A stretch of 6,824 nt of DNA from Bacteroidota bacterium (GCA_023412975.1 JAEZRB010000079.1:1-6824); one strand, 5' to 3'; shown: positions 1 through 5,557, counted from the stretch's first letter. Made by a program: numbers and translations. The notes: generated from the sequence alone by a model not told the origin.

Positions 1-1
1 G

Positions 2-1078
2 GGTATTGTAGGGATTATTTCCGCCTTTAATTTTCCCGTGGCGGTGTGGAGCTGGAATTCAATGCTGGCGTGGGTTTGCGGAGATGTATGTATCTGGAAG
101 CCGTCTGAGAAAACACCGCTTTGCGGCATTGCCTGCCAGCAGATCGTCAAAGAAGTGTTTGAAAAAAATAATGTACCCGAAGGAGTTTGCGGACTGATCA
201 TCGGTGGTCGTGAGGTTGGCGAGTGGATGAGCCAGGACGCCCGCATCCCGCTGGTATCGGCAACCGGATCTACCCGGATGGGTAAAGCTGTTGGTGCCGC
301 AGTAGGTGCAAGATTGGGTCGTGCGCTGTTGGAACTTGGTGGCAATAACGCTATCATTATATCTAAAGATGCAGATCTTGATATCGCAATTCTTGGTTCA
401 CTGTTCGGCGCGGTGGGTACGGCCGGGCAGCGTTGTACAACCACACGACGCCTGATTATTCATGAAGATATTTATGAGCAGGTCAAACAAAAACTCGTAT
501 CTGCATACAAGCAACTTTCCATCGGCAATCCCCTGGATGAAAAAAATCATGTAGGTCCCCTGATCGATAAAGCAGCAGTCCAGCTGTACCTTGACTCGAT
601 CGAAGCCTGTAAGGTCGAGGGTGGGAATTTTGTAGTAGAAGGCGGCGTTCTTGAAGGGAAGGGTTATGAAAGCGGGTGCTATGTAAAACCCTGCATTGCT
701 GAGGCCCGGTCCGACTTTAAGATCGTTGAGCATGAAACCTTCGCACCGATACTCTATTTGCTGAAATATAAGACCATTGACGAGGCTATCGCCATTCAGA
801 ATGGCGTTCCCCAGGGCCTCTCCTCCTCCATTATGACCCTAAACCTGCGTGAGGCTGAACAGTTTCTGTCGGCTGCCGGCAGTGATTGCGGGATTGCCAA
901 CGTCAACATCGGCACTTCGGGTGCCGAGATCGGCGGCGCATTTGGAGGTGAGAAGGAAACCGGTGGCGGCAGGGAAAGCGGTAGCGATGCCTGGAAAGCC
1001 TATATGAGACGCCAGACCAACACGATCAATTATAGCACCAACCTGCCCCTGGCACAGGGAATAAAGTTCGAGGTGTAG
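2..1078 (+). CDS. ALDH7-type aldehyde dehydrogenase, 5'-truncated (probable piperideine-6-carboxylate / alpha-aminoadipic semialdehyde dehydrogenase)
   Basis: The reading frame is open from the first bases of the window, so the start lies outside it; 358 C-terminal residues are visible, against about 500 for the family. It begins with GIVGIISAFNFPVAVWSWN and WKPSEKTPL, the cofactor-binding region of ALDH7 enzymes. The NAD-loop motif SATGSTRMGK follows. The general-base Glu lies in LELGGNN (visible residue 111, codon 332-334) and the catalytic Cys in AGQRCTTTRR (visible residue 145, codon 434-436). The C-terminal part has GTSGAEIGGAFGGEKETGGG and SDAWKAYMRRQTNTINYS, both typical of ALDH7A1/AmaB-like proteins. 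Known family members oxidise alpha-aminoadipic semialdehyde (in equilibrium with piperideine-6-carboxylate) to alpha-aminoadipate with NAD+, in cytosolic lysine breakdown. The substrate is inferred from subfamily resemblance; no other lysine-catabolism gene is visible. All catalytic residues within the visible part are intact. Confidence 0.93.
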   Translation, partial: GIVGIISAFNFPVAVWSWNSMLAWVCGDVCIWKPSEKTPLCGIACQQIVKEVFEKNNVPEGVCGLIIGGREVGEWMSQDARIPLVSATGSTRMGKAVGAAVGARLGRALLELGGNNAIIISKDADLDIAILGSLFGAVGTAGQRCTTTRRLIIHEDIYEQVKQKLVSAYKQLSIGNPLDEKNHVGPLIDKAAVQLYLDSIEACKVEGGNFVVEGGVLEGKGYESGCYVKPCIAEARSDFKIVEHETFAPILYLLKYKTIDEAIAIQNGVPQGLSSSIMTLNLREAEQFLSAAGSDCGIANVNIGTSGAEIGGAFGGEKETGGGRESGSDAWKAYMRRQTNTINYSTNLPLAQGIKFEV

Positions 1079-1140
1079 ATACTAGAAAGACAAATATATC
1101 GTTGATACTGAACGGTGATGCACTTAGGAAGGTCATGAAA

Positions 1141-1158
1141 TTGAAATGGCCATTCCAA
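1141..1158. other. 18-bp near-perfect palindrome in the ALDH-OmpA spacer
   Basis: TTGAAATGGCCATTCCAA reads the same on both strands except for one mismatched pair; the core AATGGCCATT (1145-1154) is a perfect 10-bp palindrome. It has no loop, so it resembles a dimeric-protein binding site more than a terminator. It lies 63 bp after the ALDH stop codon and about 165 bp before the OmpA-family start. Regulatory function is speculative, since a palindrome of this size may arise by chance. Confidence 0.2.
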
Positions 1159-1162
1159 AGTG

Positions 1163-1191
1163 TTCCATCTGAGTAAGATGATGCGATGGAA
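1163..1191 (+). terminator. Weak hairpin downstream of the ALDH gene
   Basis: TTCCATC (1163-1169) is complementary to GATGGAA (1185-1191), with a 15-nt loop. An alternative inner pairing, CATCT with AGATG (1166-1170 and 1176-1180), is also possible. The stem is short and AT-rich and is followed only by a mildly T-rich stretch (aggatttattt). It could help end the ALDH transcript, but it is much weaker than the hairpin after the OmpA-family gene. The rest of 1079-1322 shows no gene that I can support. Confidence 0.2.
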
Positions 1192-1245
1192 AGGATTTAT
1201 TTAGCATGATTGCTTTCCGTCTCCCCGTCTTACCGGCATAGAATA

Positions 1246-1277
1246 TATTGTATACTTTGATTACTGCTAAATATTTG
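1246..1277 (+). promoter_or_regulatory. Candidate Bacteroidota-type promoter for the OmpA-family gene
   Basis: Bacteroidota primary promoters resemble TTTG, a spacer of about 19 bp, then TAnnTTTG. Here TATTG (ending 1250) is followed after 19 bp by AATATTTG (1270-1277), which matches five of the six fixed -7 positions. This would put transcription start near 1284 and give a leader of roughly 40 nt. A second near-match, TATACTTTG (1251-1259), has the two halves of the -7 box one base too far apart. The assignment is by eye only. Confidence 0.3.
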
Positions 1278-1322
1278 TAATTTTTACAACCAAACAATAT
1301 CCTTCAACCCTAACTGCTATCC

Positions 1323-2867
1323 ATGAAAAGGATCCCGCTCCTTGTGTTGTTTTGTCTTTGCGTCTTTATTTCCCGATCTCAACTAAGAATCGCGATTGTT
1401 GGTGGTGGACACCAATCGAAAATTTTGGAGGATAATAACCTGCCAGGATGGGATACGCTGCAAAATAATTTTTCCGGTCGTACCGGTGTCCACGTGGGTT
1501 TTATGGCCGACCTCAGGCTGTCGGAGCGCTCCAACTTTTATTTTCAGCCGGGCGTACTTTTCTATACCAAGGGAAGAAAATACCAGTCGTCACTGAAAGA
1601 TTCGACCGTTACGTTTACCCGTCCCTTGCTACCTGATTCTACAGTCAATACCTATTTCCTTGAAAACAGGAAACAATTTCTGAACTACATTGATATGCCC
1701 CTGAACCTGGTGTACAAACTCAGGCTGGGCAAGAAAACACATTTTATACTTGGCGGCGGGCCTTACGTTTCATTTTTCTACAACGGTTTTGAGCGAAAAG
1801 ACATGACCGTAGTGGATGTAAGTCTCAATACCGAAGAAAACAAAGACCTGCCTGTAGGTAAGGGCGTTGGTAAATACTCGACCTTCGATTATGGTGTCAA
1901 CGGACTGGCTGGCTTCGAATTTGGCCGTGTATTTCTGACAGCAAATTATAGCCGTGGGCTAAAGGATTTTTATGAGCCTGCAGACTACGCAGCCACCAAT
2001 TATAAACAAGAGATCATGGGCGCCAGCCTTGGGATTTATCTTGGTAAATCAGTTCAATTGACGCCGAAAGACAGGGATGGCGATGGTACTCCTGATAAAA
2101 ATGATAAATGCCCGGATATTGCCGGTCCGGTGGAACTACTGGGTTGCCCCGATACAGATAAAGACGGTACGCCCGATCCGGATGATAGATGCCCAGGTGT
2201 ACCTGGTGCAACCGATAATGCCGGATGCCCCTATCCAGATACCGATAAGGACGGGCTGATGGATAAGATCGACCAGTGTCCGACTATTCCTGGACCGCTG
2301 GAAAATAACGGATGCCCCTACCTCGATACCGACAAGGATGGTGTACTCGACAAAGATGACAAGTGCCCGGATATAGCTGGTGTAGAGAGATACAACGGTT
2401 GCCCCGTGCCCGACACGGACGGAGATGGCGTCAACGATGAAGACGATAAATGCCCCACTGTAAAAGGTTTGAAAGAAAGAAACGGTTGTCCGGAAGAGAT
2501 CAAAAAAGAGATCGTGGAGAAAGTGGATTACGCTGCCAAACGAATACAGTTTAAGGTTAACAGTGCCGACCTCACCCCATCATCGTATAAAGTATTGGAT
2601 GACGTTACTGCAGTCCTGAAAGCTCATCCAGTGATCAAAGTGACCGTGGAAGGTCATACCAGCAGTGATGGTACTTACGAGGCCAATATGCGTTTGTCTG
2701 AAAAAAGAGCTAATTCGGTAAGGGAATATCTTCTTTCGAAGGGGATTGAGGCCGGTCGCGTGACTGCTGTCGGTTTTGGACCCAATAAGCCCCTTAACGA
2801 TGGTAAAACGCCTGAAGACCGCGCCAAAAACCGTCGTGTTGAGCTGGAGCTATCCAACCAATATTGA
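1323..2867 (+). CDS. OmpA-family outer-membrane protein with beta-barrel, five thrombospondin type 3 repeats and peptidoglycan-binding domain
   Basis: This 514-residue protein probably links the outer membrane to the cell wall. Residues 1-19 are a signal peptide (MKR, hydrophobic core LLVLFCLCVFI, likely cleavage SRS|Q). Residues 20-240 alternate aromatic and polar residues, as in an outer-membrane beta-barrel (FYFQPGVLFY, FLTANYSRGL, GASLGIYLG). Residues 250-390 are five TSP3-type calcium-binding repeats of the form DxDxDGxxDxxDxCP. Residues 405-512 are an OmpA C-terminal domain with FKVNSADLTPSS, VEGHTSSDG, LSEKRANSV and AKNRRVELEL, the fold that binds meso-diaminopimelate in peptidoglycan. 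Arg462, in the position of the ligand-binding Arg, is present, but the usual Asp of GHTD is Ser447. The ATG at 1323 is chosen because it directly precedes the signal peptide; there is no Shine-Dalgarno sequence, as usual in Bacteroidota. A strong terminator follows, so the gene appears to be its own transcription unit. Confidence 0.92.
   Translation: MKRIPLLVLFCLCVFISRSQLRIAIVGGGHQSKILEDNNLPGWDTLQNNFSGRTGVHVGFMADLRLSERSNFYFQPGVLFYTKGRKYQSSLKDSTVTFTRPLLPDSTVNTYFLENRKQFLNYIDMPLNLVYKLRLGKKTHFILGGGPYVSFFYNGFERKDMTVVDVSLNTEENKDLPVGKGVGKYSTFDYGVNGLAGFEFGRVFLTANYSRGLKDFYEPADYAATNYKQEIMGASLGIYLGKSVQLTPKDRDGDGTPDKNDKCPDIAGPVELLGCPDTDKDGTPDPDDRCPGVPGATDNAGCPYPDTDKDGLMDKIDQCPTIPGPLENNGCPYLDTDKDGVLDKDDKCPDIAGVERYNGCPVPDTDGDGVNDEDDKCPTVKGLKERNGCPEEIKKEIVEKVDYAAKRIQFKVNSADLTPSSYKVLDDVTAVLKAHPVIKVTVEGHTSSDGTYEANMRLSEKRANSVREYLLSKGIEAGRVTAVGFGPNKPLNDGKTPEDRAKNRRVELELSNQY
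2070..2492 (+). repeat. Coding repeat: five TSP3 units in the OmpA-family protein
   Basis: Residues 250-390 contain five tandem units, each with an acidic loop such as DRDGDGTPD, DTDKDGTPD or DTDGDGVND, then CP, then a second GCP. The ten cysteines (263/275, 290/302, 319/331, 348/360, 377/389) form pairs exactly 12 residues apart. The period is 27 residues for the first unit and 29 for the others. Known TSP3 units bind calcium through the aspartates, and the regular pairing suggests one disulfide per unit. The DNA copies differ at many synonymous sites, so this is an old, selected repeat and not a fresh duplication. Confidence 0.85.
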
Positions 2868-2890
2868 CAAACTACCGTCTTAAATCTGCC

Positions 2891-2925
2891 AAAACCCTGC
2901 AATTCCCGCGAGTTGCAGGGTTTTT
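2891..2925 (+). terminator. Strong rho-independent terminator after the OmpA-family gene
   Basis: AAAACCCTGCAA (2891-2902) pairs perfectly over 12 bp with TTGCAGGGTTTT (2913-2924) across a 10-nt loop and runs into TTTTT (2921-2925). It starts 24 bp after the stop codon. The A-tract on the left arm means it could also work on the minus strand, but no minus-strand gene ends here. Confidence 0.88.
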
Positions 2926-2973
2926 GAATAATGAAATAGTATGAATGGTATGCGATAATTTCGCGACTTTATT

Positions 2974-2981
2974 CAATTTTG
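2974..2981 (+). promoter_or_regulatory. Candidate -7 element of the S8 peptidase gene
   Basis: CAATTTTG matches five of six fixed positions of the Bacteroidota -7 box TAnnTTTG and lies 20 bp before the ATG. No clear -33 TTTG is visible at the usual distance. If used, it would give a very short leader. A promoter must lie between the terminator ending at 2925 and the ATG at 3002, unless there is read-through, which is the main reason for listing it. Confidence 0.25.
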
Positions 2982-3001
2982 TAAATTAAATACTGCACAT
3001 A

Positions 3002-4678
3002 ATGAAGCGATTGATGAAACGTACCCTTTTGATAATCACCACTATATCATTAGGATTGGGAGCTTTTGCCCAAAGAAAAGAAGTGCCCAAAGGCTGGCAC
3101 CTGATGGACGCGAAGGACAGCGGCTATTTTGGCATCAGCATCGATAAGGCCTACGACTTTGTAAAATCGAAAAATTTGAAAAGCACCCCGGTTATTGTCG
3201 CGGTGATCGATTCGGGTATTGACACCCTTCATGAGGACCTGAAACCCATTCTCTGGCGCAATCCTAAAGAAATTCCCGGTAACGGTATCGATGACGACAA
3301 CAATGGTTATGTGGATGATGTTTACGGCTGGAACTTCCTGGGAGGCCGTGATGGTCGCAACGTAGAAAAAGATTCCTATGAGGCTGCCCGCGTGTACCAC
3401 CGTTTGAAAAGCAAGTGGGAAGAAAAGGATATGGCGACCGGTACACTTTCGGCGGATGAGACCCGTGAATATAAAATGTGGCTCAAAGCCAAATTTGACG
3501 TTGTAGGTGATGTCAACCCCCTCGAAGTAGTGCACGTAAAACGCATGTACAAGGAATTGAAATTAGGAGATTCCATCATTCGCCGTGATATTGGCAAAGA
3601 AGAATACAATTGCAAGGACCTTACAGAGTACTCCCCCACATCTGATCAGCCCCGCCGTGTAAAAGCTATCCTGAATAGCATTTGCAAGGGTAATGACAAC
3701 GACGATATTTCCAATAAAATGATACTCGATGAACTGGAAGGTGATATCATCAAATTCGAAACTGTTGACCGGGCTCCGAAAGAATACCGAAACGAGATCG
3801 TACAGGATAACTACTACGATTTCAACGACAGGTTCTATGGCAATAATAACGTCATGGTGAGCAACTCAGCTGCGCTTCATGGTACCCACGTATCGGGTAT
3901 TATTGGTGCCGTCAGGAATAATGGTGTTGGTATGGATGGCGTGGCAGACAATGTACGCATTATGACTATACGTGCGGTTCCGGATGGTGATGAACACGAT
4001 AAGGATATAGCACTGGCTATTCGCTACGCAGTGGATAATGGGGCAAAGGTGATCAATATGAGTTTTGGTAAGGGCGTATCACCCGAAAAGCATTGGGTGG
4101 ATGACGCTGTGAAATATGCTCAAAGCAAAGGTGTACTGTTAGTACATGCCGCGGGTAACAGCCGGCAGAACCTGGACTCCACTTATAATTTCCCAACTCC
4201 TGTACTTATAGATAGTAGCAGGGCCCCCAACTGGATCACAGTTGGCGCAAGCGGTGACCCGAAAGCAGGTGGCATTACGGCTGCGTTTTCCAATTACGGT
4301 AAAAACGAAGTAGATGTATTTGCACCGGGTGTCAGGATCTATTCTACGGTACCGGGCGGCAACACTTATCAAAACCTGCAGGGCACCAGTATGGCCTCCC
4401 CGGTAGTGGCTGGTATGGCAGCATTCATACTGCAGTACTTTCCCAACCTCACGCCGGAGCAGGTGAAAATGGTAATTGAGAAGTCGGCCCAGTCGCCGGG
4501 TCTCAAAGTAAAAGATCCGGGCACTGGCGATATGGTCAATCTTTCTGATCTCAGCAGGACAGGTGGTCTGGCGAACGCATACGAAGCAATCAAGCTCGCT
4601 TCTACCCTTTCAACTGATACTAAAAAACCGGCTAAAAAACCAGTTAAATCTAAAGTAAAGCCGAAGGTAAAAAGCTAA
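3002..4678 (+). CDS. Secreted S8-family subtilisin-like serine peptidase with large Asp-His insertion
   Basis: This 558-residue protein has a complete subtilase active site: Asp70 in VAVIDSGID, His293 in LHGTHVSGI, Ser463 in GTSMASP, and the oxyanion Asn386 in HAAGNS. Residues 1-23 form a signal peptide (MKRLMKRTLLIITTISLGLG, likely cleavage AFA|Q), so it acts in the periplasm or outside the cell. Met5 is an alternative start, but Met1 gives the usual charged N-region. Asp and His are 223 residues apart, against about 32 in subtilisin. The insertion begins with an acidic loop, NGIDDDNNGYVDD (94-106), resembling a calcium site, then GWNFLGG, then a charged, probably helical stretch (about 120-275). 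No inhibitor-type propeptide precedes Asp70, because only about 45 residues separate it from the signal peptide. The C-terminus is a Lys/Pro-rich tail (541-558) without a recognisable type IX sorting domain. Substrate unknown. Confidence 0.93.
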   Translation: MKRLMKRTLLIITTISLGLGAFAQRKEVPKGWHLMDAKDSGYFGISIDKAYDFVKSKNLKSTPVIVAVIDSGIDTLHEDLKPILWRNPKEIPGNGIDDDNNGYVDDVYGWNFLGGRDGRNVEKDSYEAARVYHRLKSKWEEKDMATGTLSADETREYKMWLKAKFDVVGDVNPLEVVHVKRMYKELKLGDSIIRRDIGKEEYNCKDLTEYSPTSDQPRRVKAILNSICKGNDNDDISNKMILDELEGDIIKFETVDRAPKEYRNEIVQDNYYDFNDRFYGNNNVMVSNSAALHGTHVSGIIGAVRNNGVGMDGVADNVRIMTIRAVPDGDEHDKDIALAIRYAVDNGAKVINMSFGKGVSPEKHWVDDAVKYAQSKGVLLVHAAGNSRQNLDSTYNFPTPVLIDSSRAPNWITVGASGDPKAGGITAAFSNYGKNEVDVFAPGVRIYSTVPGGNTYQNLQGTSMASPVVAGMAAFILQYFPNLTPEQVKMVIEKSAQSPGLKVKDPGTGDMVNLSDLSRTGGLANAYEAIKLASTLSTDTKKPAKKPVKSKVKPKVKS

Positions 4679-4690
4679 GGAATATATATG

Positions 4691-4710
4691 GTCGTTCAAA
4701 TATGAACGAC
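4691..4710. other. Perfect 8-bp inverted repeat after the S8 peptidase gene
   Basis: GTCGTTCA (4691-4698) and TGAACGAC (4703-4710) form a perfect stem with a 4-nt loop, 12 bp after the stop codon. No T-tract follows directly, so it is probably not an intrinsic terminator by itself; it may stabilise the 3' end of the mRNA or be an upstream part of the terminator at 4729. Confidence 0.5.
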
Positions 4711-4728
4711 AGAACGATAAGTTTTGAA

Positions 4729-4782
4729 AAACCCGGTGTCCAGGTAACACATCTTACCCAGTCACCGGGTTTCTCTTTATCT
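4729..4782 (+). terminator. Probable rho-independent terminator after the S8 peptidase gene
   Basis: AAACCCGGTG (4729-4738) pairs perfectly with CACCGGGTTT (4763-4772). Within the 24-nt loop, GGTAA (4743-4747) can pair with TTACC (4754-4758), giving an extended, internally bulged hairpin. The right arm leads into a T-rich run (TTTCTCTTTATCTTT). The left arm is preceded by AAAA, so it could also act on the other strand. It is the main candidate for ending the peptidase transcript. Confidence 0.7.
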
Positions 4783-4783
4783 T

Positions 4784-4811
4784 TATCCAGTATCCAATAT
4801 CTGGTATCCAG
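4784..4811. repeat. Heptamer array 1 (TATCCAG x4)
   Basis: Four head-to-tail 7-bp units, TATCCAG, TATCCAA, TATCTGG and TATCCAG, start directly after the T-rich tail of the terminator. Together with three other arrays nearby this is a degenerate heptamer family confined to the non-coding DNA around the DinB-family gene. The 7-bp period is not a multiple of three, and no protein explanation fits. Confidence 0.8.
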
Positions 4812-4817
4812 CACAGG

Positions 4818-4854
4818 CCTCACCCCCAACCCCCTCTCCTTGGGGAGAGGGGGC
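4818..4854. repeat. GC-rich REP-like palindrome between heptamer arrays
   Basis: CCCCCTCTCC (4830-4839) pairs perfectly with GGAGAGGGGG (4844-4853) across a TTGG loop. It is preceded by CCTCACCCCCAA, so the minus strand reads hairpin, TTGGGGGTGAGG. Elements of this general shape, a CCTCACCCCCAACCCC head followed by a C-rich/G-rich hairpin, are known as interspersed intergenic repeats in many bacterial genomes; I recognise the pattern but cannot confirm copy number here. It is far more GC-rich than the flanking DNA. Confidence 0.7.
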
Positions 4855-4885
4855 AGAACCCTTAATTAAGACATGCCTGTTTGAA

Positions 4886-4934
4886 GATCCAGTGTCCAAT
4901 ATCCAGTATCGAGTATCTAGTATCAAGTATCCAA
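4886..4934. repeat. Heptamer array 2 (TATCCAG x7) in the DinB leader
   Basis: Seven uninterrupted 7-bp units are visible: GATCCAG, TGTCCAA, TATCCAG, TATCGAG, TATCTAG, TATCAAG, TATCCAA. It is in the same orientation as array 1 and ends 16 bp before the DinB-family start codon, so it occupies the likely 5' leader or promoter region of that gene. No good TAnnTTTG box is seen in 4855-4950, so the promoter is not identifiable by eye. Confidence 0.85.
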
Positions 4935-4950
4935 ACCAAACCCAAAATCT

Positions 4951-5457
4951 ATGCGCCCCGATCTCTCCCGCGTTTCCAGCAATTTCCACGGTTATATCAA
5001 TCACGTACCTGAAGACGACCTGGCTGAAGCATTTGATAAGCAAAGCGCTTCATTTGTCCGGTTCCTGGACGCCATTCCCAACGATAAATATGATTATCGC
5101 TATGGCGATGACAAATGGACCATCAAGGAAGTTTTGCAACATGTGATTGATGCTGAAAGAGTATTTGCCTACCGCGCTTTACGTTTTGCCCGTAAGGACA
5201 AAACACCGCTACCCGGGTTTGATGAAAATGCATTTGCTGCAAATGCAAAGGCTGCTTCACGAAGCTGGGATAAACTGGTGGAAGAATTTAAAGTGGGCAG
5301 AAGATCATCAGAATTGCTCTTCCTTTCTTTTGATGAAGACCAGTTGCAATCCGATGGCATTTCCTCCAATGCCCCAAACTATGTGCTGGGCCTGGGTTTT
5401 ATCCTGGTAGGCCATGCCATGCATCATCAGAAGATTTTAAAGGAAAGATATCTTTAG
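4951..5457 (+). CDS. DinB-family putative metal-dependent protein
   Basis: This 168-residue protein has the four-helix-bundle signature of the DinB/YfiT-like superfamily. The metal-binding histidines are recognisable as His64 in KWTIKEVLQHVIDAER and His155/His159 in GHAMHHQKILKERY. The central block ERVFAYRALRFARKDKTPL and PGFDENAF is typical of a widespread Bacteroidota subgroup. There is no signal peptide or membrane segment, so it is probably cytosolic. Family members include thiol transferases (bacillithiol, mycothiol-type) and DNA-damage-induced proteins, but this subgroup has no reaction I can name; it is unrelated to DNA polymerase IV, which shares the name DinB. The ATG at 4951 is chosen because the protein starts as a standard family N-terminus and an A-rich, SD-less leader precedes it. 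It is convergent with the S41 protease gene, 100 bp away. All three metal ligands are present, so the site should be functional. Confidence 0.9.
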   Translation: MRPDLSRVSSNFHGYINHVPEDDLAEAFDKQSASFVRFLDAIPNDKYDYRYGDDKWTIKEVLQHVIDAERVFAYRALRFARKDKTPLPGFDENAFAANAKAASRSWDKLVEEFKVGRRSSELLFLSFDEDQLQSDGISSNAPNYVLGLGFILVGHAMHHQKILKERYL

Positions 5458-5462
5458 TGATG

Positions 5463-5490
5463 CTGGATGTTGGATGCTGGATACTTGATA
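5463..5490. repeat. Heptamer array 3, reverse orientation (CTGGATA x4)
   Basis: CTGGATG, TTGGATG, CTGGATA and CTTGATA follow head to tail from 5 bp after the DinB-family stop codon. On the minus strand they read TATCAAG, TATCCAG, CATCCAA, CATCCAG, so this is the same heptamer family as arrays 1 and 2 but inverted. Confidence 0.8.
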
Positions 5491-5516
5491 ACAATAGGTA
5501 ATCAGGAAAACCAAGG

Positions 5517-5552
5517 CATCCAGTATCAAGAAATCTAGTATCCAGTATCCCT
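5517..5552. repeat. Heptamer array 4, forward orientation (TATCCAG x5, one unit 8 bp)
   Basis: CATCCAG, TATCAAG, AAATCTAG (one extra base), TATCCAG and TATCCCT lie between array 3 and the stop codon of the S41 protease. Because arrays 3 and 4 are inverted to each other with a 26-bp gap, the transcript can fold; for example CTTGATA (5484-5490) pairs perfectly with TATCAAG (5524-5530). It could serve as a shared terminator for the two convergent genes, but pairing beyond 7 bp is imperfect and no T-tract follows. Confidence 0.75.
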
Positions 5553-5557
5553 GAACC

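Noticed and set aside
38..40. GTG as the start of the aldehyde dehydrogenase
   Set aside because: The same frame continues upstream to the window edge with conserved ALDH residues (GIVGIISAFNFP), so the gene is cut by the window, not started here.
398..733. Minus-strand open frame of 111 residues inside the ALDH gene
   Set aside because: It lies wholly opposite a gene with clear catalytic motifs and shows no recognisable domain.
1135..1176. 13-codon frame (MKLKWPFQSVPSE) in the ALDH-OmpA spacer, preceded by GGAAGG
   Set aside because: It is too short to support, Bacteroidota genes rarely depend on Shine-Dalgarno sites, and it overlaps the palindrome.
3050..3535. Minus-strand open frame of 161 residues inside the S8 peptidase gene
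   Set aside because: It is antisense to a well-supported coding sequence, with unusual composition and no recognisable motif.
1323..4678. OmpA-family gene and S8 peptidase as one operon or a new envelope-processing system
   Set aside because: A strong intrinsic terminator at 2891-2925 separates them, and both are common Bacteroidota families without a visible functional link.
4784..4934. Short repeats that could suggest a CRISPR array
   Set aside because: The units are 7 bp, directly adjacent and degenerate, with no 25-40 bp repeats and no spacers; no cas gene is present.
4783..5043. Minus-strand open frame across the repeat spacer
   Set aside because: Its protein is mostly a translation of the heptamers (ILDTRYWILDTG) and the palindrome, then antisense of the DinB-family gene.
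4892..5146. Plus-strand frame overlapping the start of the DinB-family gene
   Set aside because: Its first part is translated heptamer repeat and the rest is an out-of-frame reading of the DinB-family gene.
4951..5457. DNA polymerase IV, because of the DinB name
   Set aside because: The protein is 168 residues with the HxxxH four-helix-bundle signature and has no Y-family polymerase motif.
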